64,000 nt of DNA from Streptomyces sp. NBC_01669 (lineage in GTDB: Bacteria; Actinomycetota; Actinomycetes; Streptomycetales; Streptomycetaceae): NCBI RefSeq assembly GCF_026339735.1, contig NZ_JAPEQG010000001.1:8245001-8309000 (forward strand), written 5' to 3'. The notes beneath the pieces are model-generated. The model made no database searches. It was given only the letters and a program-made list of their open reading frames with translations, and had not been told where the DNA came from. Shown piece by piece: positions 34,175 to 43,554 of this stretch. Every line of letters begins with the position of its first letter. Positions within the stretch are counted from its first letter, which is position 1. The translations under genes and the position numbers were made by a program.

Positions 34175-34242
34175 CTGCACAGGACGGCTGAGCGGGCCAG
34201 GGCTCCTGGACCGTTCAGCCGACGATCTCGAGGAACGCGTCT

Positions 34243-36105
34243 ATGAGGCGTGTCTCGCTTCATGTTCTGCGGCGGCTGCTGTCGGTGGCCGATGATCCCG
34301 ACGCGGTCGTCGCCGCCGCGCCGCCGGTCGCCCCGCGTGACGCGTTCCGGCGCTTCTGGCCCTACACGCGCGGTGGCCGGCGCTTCCTCATTCCGATACT
34401 CGTCTTCAGCGTGATCGGACCCGTCGTCGACGCGGCCGAGATCTGGCTCTTCAAGATCGTGGTGGACGACGTCCTCGTTCCGCGCGATCTGCGTCCCTTC
34501 CTCTGGATCGCCCTGGCATACACAGGGCTCATCATCGGCTCCGGCGTTCTGGGGTTCGCCGACGACGTGACGTCCACCTGGGTCAGCGAGCGCTTCCTGC
34601 TGGCCCTCCGGTCGGATGTGTTCCGGCACGTCCAGGGCCTCTCGCTCGGGTTCTTCGAACGGCGGCGGCTGGGGGACGTGCTGTCGCGTATCACGGGCGA
34701 TGTCGACGCGGTCGAGACGTTTCTGCTCTCGGGGGTGGCGGATGGCCTCTATTACGTGATCCGGTTGGGCGTCTTCCTGGGGCTGCTGTTCTACCTGAGG
34801 TGGGATCTGACCATCCTCGCGCTCGTCATCGTGCCGCTCTTCTGGTGCGCGGCCCGCCGCTTCTCCCGGCTGATCAAGGCCGCATCGCGGGAGCGGCGGC
34901 GGCGCAGCGGTTCGATCAGCGCGATCGCCGAGGAGTCGCTCGGCAACATCGCGCTGGTGCAGGCATACAACCGGCAGGAGACCGAGGAACACCGGTTCGC
35001 ACGCGAGAGCGTGGGCAAGTTCCGCGCGGCGATGGCCTCGGCACGCATCCATGCTGTCTACAGCCCCATCGTCGAGGTCATCGAACTGACCGGCGCGCTG
35101 GCCGTCATGGGCCTGGGCACGTGGAAGCTTGCCCAGGGGCAGCTCACGCTGGGCGGGCTGCTGGTCTTCCTCGCGCTGCTGAGCAGCCTCTACAGTCCGA
35201 TCCGCGGTCTGTCCCACCTCACCAACACGTTTTACGCGGCGTCCGCCTCCGCCGAGCGGATCATCGAGTTGCTCGACCAGCGCCCCCAGGTCGTCGAAGC
35301 CGCCGACGCCCGGAGGATCGGGCGGGCCCGGGGCGACGTCGAATTCCGTGGCGTCTCCTTCCGCTATCCGGGTACGTCCCGGTGGGCGCTGTCCGATGTG
35401 TCGTTCCAGGTGACGCCCGGCACGACGCTGGCGCTGGTCGGTGCGAGCGGTGCCGGAAAATCCACGGTCGGGAAGCTGCAACTGCGCTTCTACGATCCGG
35501 ATCAGGGGTCAATCCTCCTCGACGGCACCGACCTCAGGGACCTGCAGCTGTCCGAGCTGCGCGAGAACGTCGCGGTGGTACTGCAGGAGACGCTCGTGTT
35601 CCACGGCACCGTACGGGAGAACATTGCCTATGGCCGCCCGGACGCGGCAGAGGCAGACATCGTCGCGGCGGCGCACGCCGCCGACGCCCATGACTTCATC
35701 CAGCTGCTTCCCGAGGGCTACGACACCGTGGTGGGCCAGCGCGGCCGCACGCTGTCCGGCGGGCAGGCCCAGCGACTTGCGATCGCCCGCGCGATGATCA
35801 GGGACGCACCCGTACTGATCCTGGACGAACCGACCACCGGCCTGGACACCCAGTCGGGCCGCCGGATCATGGAACCGCTGCGCCGGCTCATGGCCGGGCG
35901 GACCACCATCGTCATCTCCCACAATCTGATCACCACCCGCGACGCCACCTCCACCGTGGTGTTGGACGGCGGCCGGGTCGTCGAGCGCGGCACGCACGAG
36001 GACCTGCTCCTGCGCGACGGGGCCTACGCCCGGCTTCACCGGCTGAACGGAGTGACCGGCCCGGCCCTCTCCGTCTCCCCATCCGCTCGGAAGGTTCTCT
36101 CATGA
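34243..36105 (+). CDS. ABC exporter, fused membrane and ATPase domains
   Basis: A 620-residue half-transporter. An N-terminal extension of about 45 residues leads into six helices (about 45-335). The ATPase domain has Walker A LALVGASGAGKSTVGKLQLR, Q-loop VVLQETLVFHGTVRENIAYG, signature TLSGGQAQRLAIARAM and Walker B VLILDEPTTGLD. No C39 peptidase domain is present, so it would not cleave a leader peptide. Homodimeric exporters of this type move lipids, peptides or drugs. The gene follows a His-rich micropeptide and overlaps a kinase gene as ATGA, so export of the peptide, or control by the kinase, are the testable ideas. GAGGA precedes the ATG. Confidence 0.9.
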   Translation: MRRVSLHVLRRLLSVADDPDAVVAAAPPVAPRDAFRRFWPYTRGGRRFLIPILVFSVIGPVVDAAEIWLFKIVVDDVLVPRDLRPFLWIALAYTGLIIGSGVLGFADDVTSTWVSERFLLALRSDVFRHVQGLSLGFFERRRLGDVLSRITGDVDAVETFLLSGVADGLYYVIRLGVFLGLLFYLRWDLTILALVIVPLFWCAARRFSRLIKAASRERRRRSGSISAIAEESLGNIALVQAYNRQETEEHRFARESVGKFRAAMASARIHAVYSPIVEVIELTGALAVMGLGTWKLAQGQLTLGGLLVFLALLSSLYSPIRGLSHLTNTFYAASASAERIIELLDQRPQVVEAADARRIGRARGDVEFRGVSFRYPGTSRWALSDVSFQVTPGTTLALVGASGAGKSTVGKLQLRFYDPDQGSILLDGTDLRDLQLSELRENVAVVLQETLVFHGTVRENIAYGRPDAAEADIVAAAHAADAHDFIQLLPEGYDTVVGQRGRTLSGGQAQRLAIARAMIRDAPVLILDEPTTGLDTQSGRRIMEPLRRLMAGRTTIVISHNLITTRDATSTVVLDGGRVVERGTHEDLLLRDGAYARLHRLNGVTGPALSVSPSARKVLS

Positions 36106-37001
36106 GCCGCGCCATGTCCCGACCGGTTCCGCCCCTCGCTCCCGGAGCGATCCCCGCGCCGGGTTATGAGGTCCTGGCGCACCTGGCCCGGACCGGCTGG
36201 CTCGACCTCTACGACGCCTGGAGCGAGGAGCGGGACTGCCGATGCGTCGTGAAGGTACTGCGCCCCGACCACCGCCACGAGGAGCAGCTGCGCGACCGGC
36301 TGCTGCGAGAGGGCCGTTGGCTCCGGACATTCACCCATCCGCACCTGGTCCGCGCTTACGAGACCTTCGAGTCGCCCGAGCCGCTCGTCGTGCTGGAAAC
36401 ACTGACAGGCGAAACGCTGGCCCACCTCATCGGCCGGTCGCGCCGGCGACCGGCCACCGCGGACGTGGCCCTTCTCGGCGTGCACCTGTGTTCCGCGATG
36501 CACTACCTCCACGGTCACGGCCTGTTGCACCTGGACCTCAAGCCGTCCAACGTCGTCGTCGACTGCGGGCACGCCAAAGTGCTCGACCTGAGCGTCGCAC
36601 GACCGCCCGGAAGCGCACCTCCGGGCGTCGGCACCTTCTGCTACATGGCTCCCGAACAGGCGCGTGGCGGGCCGCTGTCGGCCGCGGCCGACGTGTGGGG
36701 CATCGGCATAACGCTGTACGAAGTCGCCGTAGGCGACGTGCCGTTCGACATCGGCGTCACCACGGACGGGACCGACGACAGCGACGACACGGGCGGCGAG
36801 GACGACTGGTATCCGCAGCTTGAGGAACCTGCTCCGCCCATCCGGTCCCGCCGACGCCTCCCGCGTGATCTCGCCACGGCCATCGACAGCTGCCTGCGGC
36901 CCGACCCGGCTGCCAGGCCCACGATTTCCGAACTCGCCGCCGCCCTCGACGCGACGCTGCCTCAGCAGCGATGCCACGTCGCTCCGCCGGAGGTCGACTG
37001 A
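36102..37001 (+). CDS. Ser/Thr protein kinase with degenerate glycine loop
   Basis: A 299-residue soluble kinase domain with no transmembrane or sensor domain. Kept features: K51 in CRCVVKVLRP, the catalytic D145 in LLHLDLKPSNVVV, D162 in VLDLSVA (DLS replacing DFG) and MAPEQARGG. Altered features: the glycine loop reads LARTGWLDLYDAW instead of GxGxxG, and HRD is HLD, making it a non-RD kinase. An acidic insert (DGTDDSDDTGGEDD) lies near residues 223-236. It overlaps the ABC exporter gene by 4 bp, so the exporter or the upstream peptide may be its partner. Activity is uncertain. Confidence 0.85.
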   Translation: MSRAMSRPVPPLAPGAIPAPGYEVLAHLARTGWLDLYDAWSEERDCRCVVKVLRPDHRHEEQLRDRLLREGRWLRTFTHPHLVRAYETFESPEPLVVLETLTGETLAHLIGRSRRRPATADVALLGVHLCSAMHYLHGHGLLHLDLKPSNVVVDCGHAKVLDLSVARPPGSAPPGVGTFCYMAPEQARGGPLSAAADVWGIGITLYEVAVGDVPFDIGVTTDGTDDSDDTGGEDDWYPQLEEPAPPIRSRRRLPRDLATAIDSCLRPDPAARPTISELAAALDATLPQQRCHVAPPEVD

Positions 37002-37081
37002 CACGGCAGACAGCCGCTTGCCGTGATGCCGAATCAGTCTCTGAACGGGGCGGGCGATGTGCGAGGCAGGAAACCGGGACG

Positions 37082-38341
37082 TCAGAAGTCGACGGGTTCG
37101 CGGATGAGCGGGCAGGTCATGCAGTGGCCGCCGCCACGTCCACGGCCGAGTTCGGCGCCGACGATGGTGATGACTTCGACCCCCGCCTTGCGCAGAAGGG
37201 CGTTGGTCTGGGTGTTGCGGTCGTAGGTGAAGACGACGCCGGGTTCCAGGGCGACGGCGTTGTTGCCGCTGTCCCACTGCTGTCGTTCGGAGGCGTACAC
37301 GTCGCCACCGGTCTCGATGACGCGCAGTCCGGGAAGTCCGAGTCCCTTGGCCACGACGTCGACGAAGGCTGCCGAGCCTTCATCGGTGATGTCGACGCCG
37401 AGGGGCTTGTCGCCGGGGCGCAGGGAGAAGGCGTGGACCCCGTCCATGATCGTCGGGTAGAGGGTCACGATGTCGCGGTCGGCGAAGGTGAAGACCGTGT
37501 CCAGGTGCATCGCTGCGCGCAGTTTGGGCATGCCCGCGACGATGACGTGCTCGGCGGCGCCGTTCTCGAAGAGGGAGGCGGCGACCTGCGTGATGGCCTG
37601 GCGGGACGTACGCTCGCTCATGCCCATCAGGACGACGCCGTTTCCGACGGGCATGATGTCGCCGCCCTCGAACGTGGCCTGGCCCCAGTCCTGCTCGGGG
37701 TCTCCCCACCACACGGTGGAGTCCTTGAAGTCCGGGTGGAAGGTGTAAATGGCCTTCATCAGGAGGGTTTCGTCGTGCCGCGCCGGCCAGTAGAGCGGGT
37801 TCAGGGTCACCCCGCCGTAGAGCCAGCACGTGGTGTCGCGGGTGTAGAGGGTGTTCGGCAGCGGCCGCATGAGGTACTCGCGGGCCCCCGTCGATTCGCG
37901 GGCCAGGGCAAGGTAGCCGGAGCGGAACTCGCCCGGCAGGTCCGCGGTGGCGAGCCCGCCAATCAGGTACTCGGCGAGTCTGCGGGGATCGAGGGACTCC
38001 AGGAAGGCCCTGGTGTCGTCGATGAGCCCGATGCCCACCGCGTTTGCGGTGATCTTCCGGTCCAGTAGCCAGGTCCGGGCCTCGGGGACGGCCATGGTCT
38101 CGGCGAGCAGGTCGTGCAGCTCGACGACCTCGACGCCGCCCCGGCGCAGCTTGTCGACGAAGTCGGCGTGGTCGCGCTCGGCGTTCTCCACCCACATGAC
38201 ATCGTCGAACAGCAGGGCGTCGGAGTTGGTCGGGGTGAGACGTCGGTGGGCCAGACCGGGCGCACAGACCAATACCTTGCGCAGCTTGCCGACTTCGGAG
38301 TGGACACCGAGAACCGGCTCGGAGGTGGTGGTGTCAGTCAT
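37082..38341 (-). CDS. arcA: Arginine deiminase
   Basis: A 419-residue arginine deiminase that hydrolyses L-arginine to L-citrulline and ammonia. Catalytic regions are clear: FEGGDIMPVGNG with the active Asp, AAMHLDTVFTFAD with the His, and GRGGGHCMTCPLIREPVDF with the nucleophilic Cys near the C-terminus. LPNTLYTRDTTCWLYGG is the family substrate motif. The start overlaps the arcD stop as ATGA. arcB (ornithine carbamoyltransferase) and arcC (carbamate kinase) are not in this window, so the rest of the pathway is elsewhere or absent. Confidence 0.95.
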   Translation of the reverse strand: MTDTTTSEPVLGVHSEVGKLRKVLVCAPGLAHRRLTPTNSDALLFDDVMWVENAERDHADFVDKLRRGGVEVVELHDLLAETMAVPEARTWLLDRKITANAVGIGLIDDTRAFLESLDPRRLAEYLIGGLATADLPGEFRSGYLALARESTGAREYLMRPLPNTLYTRDTTCWLYGGVTLNPLYWPARHDETLLMKAIYTFHPDFKDSTVWWGDPEQDWGQATFEGGDIMPVGNGVVLMGMSERTSRQAITQVAASLFENGAAEHVIVAGMPKLRAAMHLDTVFTFADRDIVTLYPTIMDGVHAFSLRPGDKPLGVDITDEGSAAFVDVVAKGLGLPGLRVIETGGDVYASERQQWDSGNNAVALEPGVVFTYDRNTQTNALLRKAGVEVITIVGAELGRGRGGGHCMTCPLIREPVDF

Positions 38342-39855
38342 GGGCGTGCTATTCCTTCCGCGGTGGCGAGGGGGCAGGGACGTCCGGGCGGGCAGAGTTC
38401 GATCCAGCCGGCTGCGAGGGCGATCACACCGATGACGGCCCCGGCGATCGAGACGGCGCAGATGACCGCTTCGGCGGGCGAGAACAGGCGTCTGTTCTGC
38501 TCGCGGCGGGCCTTGACGAACAGGAACGTGGCCGGGGCGTAGATGATGAAGGAGACCAGGACGTACTTGAGCCCCGCGGCGTACAGCAGGAATGCGGTGT
38601 AGAGAGCGGCGAGCAGACCGATGGCCAGTTCCCGGTGGGTGGTGCCGCCGATGGCGACCTCCTGGTCCGGTCGCAGGGCGATCTTGACCGCGAAGGCGGC
38701 GGCCAGGAGGAACGGGATCAGAGTGAGCGCGCTCGTCAGGTCGAGGGCGAAGTTGAAGGCGTCGTCGGAGAACAACGTGATGACCAGCACGATCTGGCTC
38801 AGCGCGGTGCTCATCAGGAGGGCGGGTACGGGGACGTCGGCCGCGGTCGACCGGCTGAGGAAGCGCGGCATGTCGTCGTCCTTGGCGGCGACGAACAGCA
38901 CCTCGGCTGCCATCAGCGTCCACGCCAGATAGGCGCCGAGGACCGAGATGATGAGCCCGACGCTGACGAAGACCTTGCCCCACGTGCCGACCGCGGCCTC
39001 GAGGACGCCGGCCATGGACGGCTGGCGCAGCTCCGCGATCTCGCCCATCGGCAGGATGCCGTACGAGACGATGGTGACGGAGGCGAAGACGGCGAAGACA
39101 CTGAGGAAGCCGAGGACGGTGGCCCGGCCGACGTCCTCACGGCGTTTGGCGTGGCGGGAGTACACGCTGGCCCCTTCGACGCCGAGGAAGACGAAGACGG
39201 TGGCGAGCATGGTGCCGCGGACCTGGTGGAAGAGCGATCCTGCGTAGTCCGCTCCGCCGAAGTTGTCTGCGAAGACGGACGGGTTGAAGAAGAAGAGGGC
39301 CAGGATGACGAAGACCAGGATGGGGACGACCTTGGCCACGGTCACGATCCTGTTGATGGCCGTCGCTTCCTTCACTCCGCGCCGGATGAGGAAGAAGAAC
39401 GCCCACAGGCCGACGGTCGACAGGACGACCGCAAGGACGGTGTCGCCGTCACCGAGGGGCGGTGCGAGAGCGCCGATCGTCGACATGATCAGGACCCAGT
39501 AGGTGACGTTGCCGACGCACGCGCTGGCCCAGTACCCGAACGCCGAGAAGAAGCCGAGGTATTCACCGAAGCCGGCCTTGGCGTAGGCGTAGACGCCCGC
39601 GTCGAGGTCGGGTCTGCGGACCGCGAGGGACTGGAACACGAAGGCCAGCATCAGCATGCCGATACCTGCGATCGCCCAGGAGATCAGCGCGCCGGCGACG
39701 CCGGTCTCCTCGGCGAACCGCCGGGGCAGGGAGAACACCCCGGCGCCCACCATCGAGCCGACGACCATGGCGGTCAGCGTGAGCAGGGTCAGCTTGATCG
39801 CGGGTTGTCCTTCAGGGACGGTGGACGGGGTGGCCCCGGTGTCGGCGTTGGTCAT
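38338..39855 (-). CDS. arcD: Arginine/ornithine antiporter
   Basis: A 505-residue basic amino acid/polyamine antiporter of the APC superfamily with twelve or more helices. Marks include LTAMVVGSMVGAGVFSLPRR, ISWAIAGIGMLMLAFVFQSL and GVEGASVYSRHAKRREDVG. It should exchange arginine for ornithine or citrulline, feeding the coupled arcA product. The ATG chosen has GAGGGA seven bases upstream, rather than an in-frame ATG four codons earlier. It is the first gene of arcD-arcA and follows an nhaC remnant by 43 bp. Confidence 0.9.
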   Translation of the reverse strand: MTNADTGATPSTVPEGQPAIKLTLLTLTAMVVGSMVGAGVFSLPRRFAEETGVAGALISWAIAGIGMLMLAFVFQSLAVRRPDLDAGVYAYAKAGFGEYLGFFSAFGYWASACVGNVTYWVLIMSTIGALAPPLGDGDTVLAVVLSTVGLWAFFFLIRRGVKEATAINRIVTVAKVVPILVFVILALFFFNPSVFADNFGGADYAGSLFHQVRGTMLATVFVFLGVEGASVYSRHAKRREDVGRATVLGFLSVFAVFASVTIVSYGILPMGEIAELRQPSMAGVLEAAVGTWGKVFVSVGLIISVLGAYLAWTLMAAEVLFVAAKDDDMPRFLSRSTAADVPVPALLMSTALSQIVLVITLFSDDAFNFALDLTSALTLIPFLLAAAFAVKIALRPDQEVAIGGTTHRELAIGLLAALYTAFLLYAAGLKYVLVSFIIYAPATFLFVKARREQNRRLFSPAEAVICAVSIAGAVIGVIALAAGWIELCPPGRPCPLATAEGIARP

Positions 39856-39898
39856 CAGTTCCCTCATCGACGCGCCCCGGCGGGCTGCGAGTTGGCTG

Positions 39899-40474
39899 TC
39901 ATTGAGCGTCGGGCTCGGTGTCGGCGGCGACAGGTGCGGTCTTCTCGATCTTGAAGCCGGTCATGCCGTAGAGCACGCTCAGGGCGGGGTTGGCGTAGTT
40001 GAAGACGGCGTGCGGCAGGTAGGAGAGGGTCGGTACGCCGAGCACGGCGCCCATGAAGGCGCCGCACGAGTTCCAGGGCACGAGTGCGGACGTCACGGTG
40101 CCGCTGTCGGCGGCGAGCCGGGACAGGTTCGTGGCCGCGAGTCCCCGCCTGGCGAACTCGAGGCGGAACACCCGTGAGGGCAGCACAAGGGCGATGTACT
40201 GGTCACCGGCGACGATGTTGAGGCCGAAGGCGCAGGCGAACACGGTGAAGAACAGCCGTCCGGTGCTCCGGGCGGAGCGGGCCAGGGGGTCCACGAGGCG
40301 GGTGATCAGGCCGAACTCCTCCAGCACGGCACCGAAGGTCACCGCCCCGATGATGAGCCAGAGGGTGAGCAGTATGCTGTCCATGCCCCCGCGGGACAGG
40401 AGATCGTCGTACAGGGGCCGTGCCGACCGCGACACCGCACGTCTACCGGGACTGGAATCTAGCCCCATTCGCAC
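39899..40474 (-). pseudogene. C-terminal part of NhaC-type Na+/H+ antiporter
   Basis: From about residue 25 the frame matches the C-terminal half of NhaC (DDLLSRGGMDSILLTLWLII, then NIVAGDQYIALVLPSRVF and VPWNSCGAFMGAVLGVPTL). The first 24 residues are unrelated and the N-terminal half, about 280 residues in the family, is absent. The break lies near 40404. It is almost certainly a truncated pseudogene upstream of arcD. Readthrough from its former promoter could have driven the arc genes. Confidence 0.75.
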
Positions 40475-40780
40475 CCTTTGTCGCGCTATGAGCGATGAGG
40501 AACCTTAGACTGACCGGCAATTGGGGGTGCGTACCCCAGCCCCGTGACGCCGTCCCCCGAATTGCCGCCCGGTCTCGAGGAGCCCGGTGGGCGGCGCTCG
40601 TACGGGTGCTGCACGAACTGCGATCTCGGACCGGGGCACCGATCCGGAGATCGGCGCACGGCGGACGCCGCCGACGTGGACGCCGGCGGAGAGGGGGCGC
40701 GCCGATGAAGAGGAAGGCGCCCCTCGGGGCGTGTCCGAGAGGCGCCGTGGCAGATGGCCGGCCGGAGGGTGGGGGAACCG
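40475..40780. other. Gene-poor junction
   Basis: No supported gene in 306 bp; it follows the truncation point of nhaC and precedes the stop of a secreted-protein gene. Confidence 0.4.
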
Positions 40781-41221
40781 TCAGGTCCAGAGCCGGTATG
40801 TCACCACTCTCGGCATCTCCGACGGCCTGCTGTCGGTGAAGACGAGATGGAGCTGGGTGTAGTGCCGCTGGTGAGGATGCTTCTTCAGTGGCTCCGAGCG
40901 GTCGAGCCTGACGGTCACAGGATAGGAGTGGAACGTGCCGGCGGCGCAGAACGGCCGACAGTCGTTCACTACGTTGAGCCCGCGGCCCGCAGCGAAATTG
41001 GGTTTCCAAGCCGACCACCGGAGTGCGGTGAGGATGCTGTTGCCATCCCCGCAGGCGATCAAGAAGTCGTTCGGGCGTACTTGAGGATGCGAGAAGCAGT
41101 CGACGATCACGACGTCGGCGGGTGACCGTGTTTTTGTGGAAGCGGATGCCGGTGCGATCGCTGTTGCGAGCGACGCCGCGGCACAGATCAATACCGCTGC
41201 CTTCAGCTTGTGTCTCTGCAT
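40781..41221 (-). CDS. Small secreted protein
   Basis: A 146-residue protein with a clear Sec signal peptide (KLKAAVLICAAASLATAIAPASA, predicted cut after ASA near residue 28). The mature domain has NDFLIACGDGNSILTALRWS and FCAAGTFHSYPVTVRLDRSE, recurring in uncharacterised secreted Streptomyces proteins. Four cysteines (in VDCFSH, LIACGDG, NDCRP and PFCAAG) could form two disulfides. No enzyme motif is recognised. GGGAG precedes the ATG. Divergent neighbours are absent, so it is likely monocistronic. Confidence 0.75.
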   Translation of the reverse strand: MQRHKLKAAVLICAAASLATAIAPASASTKTRSPADVVIVDCFSHPQVRPNDFLIACGDGNSILTALRWSAWKPNFAAGRGLNVVNDCRPFCAAGTFHSYPVTVRLDRSEPLKKHPHQRHYTQLHLVFTDSRPSEMPRVVTYRLWT

Positions 41222-41495
41222 GTCCGCTCCCAGCCGTCTCTCTCCGAGCCCATCTGGCCTTAGCCGTACGCCTGGTCCGCCCCGGGGCGCGATCTGCGAA
41301 TCCGGAGCAGATGCCGGACGGTGCTGCTGGCCCCTTCTCAACGGTTGTTCCGATATCGACGCTACGGCCGCGTTCAGGGACGCACCACCCGCACAGGTAA
41401 CAACTTCGTAAAGCGATAGAAATATGCATATCTTCGCGCATGTGAATGGAGTTCACGAAGGCGTCGGAGGTGGCGAAACGGGGCTGTGTCCCCGT

Positions 41496-41939
41496 TTACG
41501 GCAACCGTGCCGGCGGAGCCTTCATGCGGGGAGCTTCTCGCGTCCGCAGATCCGCAATCCGCCCGGCGCCGCTCTCCCTGAGCCAGGCCAGAAAGGTGAG
41601 AACGAAGATGCCTTCCACCACCAGGGACAGGACGCCGTACGGCGGCTCCCAGCCGGCTTCGCGATAGTCCGGCAGCCCGACGGTGCGGGACAGCAGGAAT
41701 CCGATGATCATGCCGATGCTGGTAATTGCCCCGATCAGCCATGCGCCGAACGGTTGCCTCTGAAGGACGAGTGCTGCGGCGACGGCGAGCATCACCACGC
41801 TGCCGAACAGGAACAGAATGCCGATGTAGGGCATCTCCGTCAGGTGGGAGGGGACCAGCAAGAGGTGGATCACCGCGTTGGCCAGGGCGCAGAATGCTGC
41901 GGTCCCGCGCAGTGCGAGGTGGGTCGTGCGAGACGTCAT
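41496..41939 (-). CDS. Four-helix membrane protein of unknown function
   Basis: A 147-residue protein with four predicted transmembrane helices: near residues 8-28 (with an HLLLVPSHL loop), 39-60, 66-86 and 102-120. The polar C-terminus is RESGAGRIADLRT. It resembles small DoxX- or DUF4383-like membrane proteins in size but no signature is firm. GGAG stands six bases before the ATG. Its role is unknown. Confidence 0.65.
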   Translation of the reverse strand: MTSRTTHLALRGTAAFCALANAVIHLLLVPSHLTEMPYIGILFLFGSVVMLAVAAALVLQRQPFGAWLIGAITSIGMIIGFLLSRTVGLPDYREAGWEPPYGVLSLVVEGIFVLTFLAWLRESGAGRIADLRTREAPRMKAPPARLP

Positions 41940-42272
41940 CACGACTCCAGGGGTCCGAGGCGGCCGACGCCGCCTTGCTTCTGACAGGGGTTGCGGGCCG
42001 GGGCCACGCCGGGGCGTTTCCGGTGCCCGCCGAGCCTTCCGGTCCTGGGACCGGTCGGCCACTGTCGTTCGTAAGAGCGTGCCTTTGTTACCTACGGTGC
42101 TGCCGGGCCAAGGGTTCATGATCGGCCCGCTCCGGGTGGGTCGGCGCTACGTGTTCGTGCCGGGAGGCTTTGGTACCTGGACCGCGACCTGGGGGTTCCG
42201 GCCCAGTTCTTCGGCAGCGCCGCGGGCTGCCGGGCGGAGGCAATCCCTGGGGGCTCGTGTTACGTAGGGAGT
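41940..42272. other. Divergent intergenic region
   Basis: This 333-bp interval separates the membrane protein from the sigma-factor gene and must hold both promoters. No clear gene or palindrome was seen. Confidence 0.4.
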
Positions 42273-42857
42273 ATGCGCAGGATTGGCATTCCCTTGGAGC
42301 GGGTGCCCGACGAAGCGCTGCTGGCCGGCCTCATGACCGGCGATCCCGAGATCGCCGTGGCCTTCGTTCGGCGGTTCCAGCGCCGGGTTTTCGGCGTGGC
42401 CGTCGCTGTGGTCGGAGACGTCCAGCTCGCCGAGGACATCGCTCAGCAGACCTTCGAGCGCGCCTGCCGACACGCTCAGGTCTACGACCCGCGCCGGGGA
42501 TCGGTGCCCACCTGGCTGGCGGCCATCGCGCATAACCTTGCGATTGACGCCGTACGCGCCCGCAAGGCCACTCCAGTCGACCCCGCAGACCTGGAGAACA
42601 TGATGGAGACCGTCACCAGCACGCCGGAGCGGCAGGCGCTCTCCGCCGAAACCGCAGCGGAACTGCGTCGAGCGGTCGCCGCGCTGCCGCGCGATCAGGC
42701 ACGTGCGCTGGTGATGGCCGGCATCTACGGGATGACAGCTCAGCAGGTCGCCGATTTCGAGAAGATCCCGCTCGGTACCGCCAAGACCCGGATCAGGGCA
42801 GCCATGGGCAAGCTCCGCGCATCCCTCGCAACCAAGCAGGCGGACCACGATGACTGA
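42273..42857 (+). CDS. ECF sigma factor (SigK-like)
   Basis: A 194-residue sigma factor. Region 2 is AFVRRFQRRVFGVAVAVVGD then LAEDIAQQTFERACRHAQVY. Region 4 is LRRAVAALPRDQARALVMAG then IPLGTAKTRIRAAMGKLRAS. It overlaps its anti-sigma partner by 8 bp, so the two are made in a fixed ratio. The regulated genes are unknown; SigK-type factors often control envelope stress. A GTG at codon 11 (VPDEALLAG), with GGAG upstream, is an alternative start. Confidence 0.88.
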   Translation: MRRIGIPLERVPDEALLAGLMTGDPEIAVAFVRRFQRRVFGVAVAVVGDVQLAEDIAQQTFERACRHAQVYDPRRGSVPTWLAAIAHNLAIDAVRARKATPVDPADLENMMETVTSTPERQALSAETAAELRRAVAALPRDQARALVMAGIYGMTAQQVADFEKIPLGTAKTRIRAAMGKLRASLATKQADHDD

Positions 42858-43554
42858 GACCCGTGGATTCACCTGTGAGCAGCTCCGGGAGATCGGTGCG
42901 GAGCTGGCGCTCGGCGTACTGCCCGCCAAGGAGCGGGCCGGGGCGATGGACCACCTGGAGCACTGTCCTGCCTGCCGCGAATACGTCCACGAGTTGGTGG
43001 CCACGGCGGACGCGCTGCTGGATCTTGTCCCGGGAAGCGAACCGCCGGTCGGCTTCGAGGACAGGGTGTTGGACCGGCTGGGACTGTCTTCCGGGCGACG
43101 GCCGCTCCGGCGCGTACGGTGGCGGCGCTTCGCCCTCGCCGCGGCGGCAGCCGCGGCGGGCCTTGCCCTTGGTGGCGGGGGTTGGGTGCTCGGCGCATCC
43201 ATCGGTCGTCCGGCCCCGGTCGCGCCGATCGTCTCTCCGGTGCAGTCGCACCTGCTCACCGCCCCACTCACCCACAGGGGCGAGTCGCGCGGGCAGATTT
43301 TCCTCTACGCCGGAGCGTCGCCCTGGCTGTACATGACGGTGGACGCCGACGGGCACTCCGGCATCGTCCGGTGCGAGCTTCAGCGGGCCGACGGCTCCAC
43401 CGTCCAGGTCGGTTCCTTCGCCCTCAGCAAGGACGGTTACGGCGCCTGGGGCGCGCCCTACCCCGCCGGCACGGCGCCGGTCACCAGCGTCCGCCTGCTC
43501 GCCGCTGACGGCTCCGTGCTCGCCGCCGCCACCTTCGGACAGTCCCACCACTGA
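42850..43554 (+). CDS. RskA-type zinc-finger anti-sigma factor
   Basis: A 234-residue membrane protein. The cytoplasmic N-terminal domain carries the ZAS motif HxxxCxxC as HLEHCPACREYVHEL. A single transmembrane helix follows an Arg-rich stretch (FALAAAAAAAGLALGGGGWV). The extracytoplasmic part ends like the RskA C-terminal domain (GSFALSKDGYGAWGAPYPAG). It should hold the coupled sigma factor inactive at the membrane until proteolysis or redox change at the zinc site. A hairpin terminator follows. Confidence 0.88.
   Translation: MTETRGFTCEQLREIGAELALGVLPAKERAGAMDHLEHCPACREYVHELVATADALLDLVPGSEPPVGFEDRVLDRLGLSSGRRPLRRVRWRRFALAAAAAAAGLALGGGGWVLGASIGRPAPVAPIVSPVQSHLLTAPLTHRGESRGQIFLYAGASPWLYMTVDADGHSGIVRCELQRADGSTVQVGSFALSKDGYGAWGAPYPAGTAPVTSVRLLAADGSVLAAATFGQSHH

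Noticed and set aside
34243..36105. Idea that the exporter processes a lanthipeptide-type precursor
   Set aside because: It lacks a C39 peptidase domain, the neighbouring peptide has no Cys and almost no Ser or Thr in its core, and no modifying cyclase is present.
38342..38983. In-frame upstream extension of arginine deiminase
   Set aside because: The extra 214 residues are antisense to arcD and unlike any deiminase; the ATG coupled to the arcD stop is the natural start.
40443..41456. A 337-codon minus-strand frame over the secreted-protein gene
   Set aside because: Different frame from the signal-peptide-bearing protein and no family resemblance.
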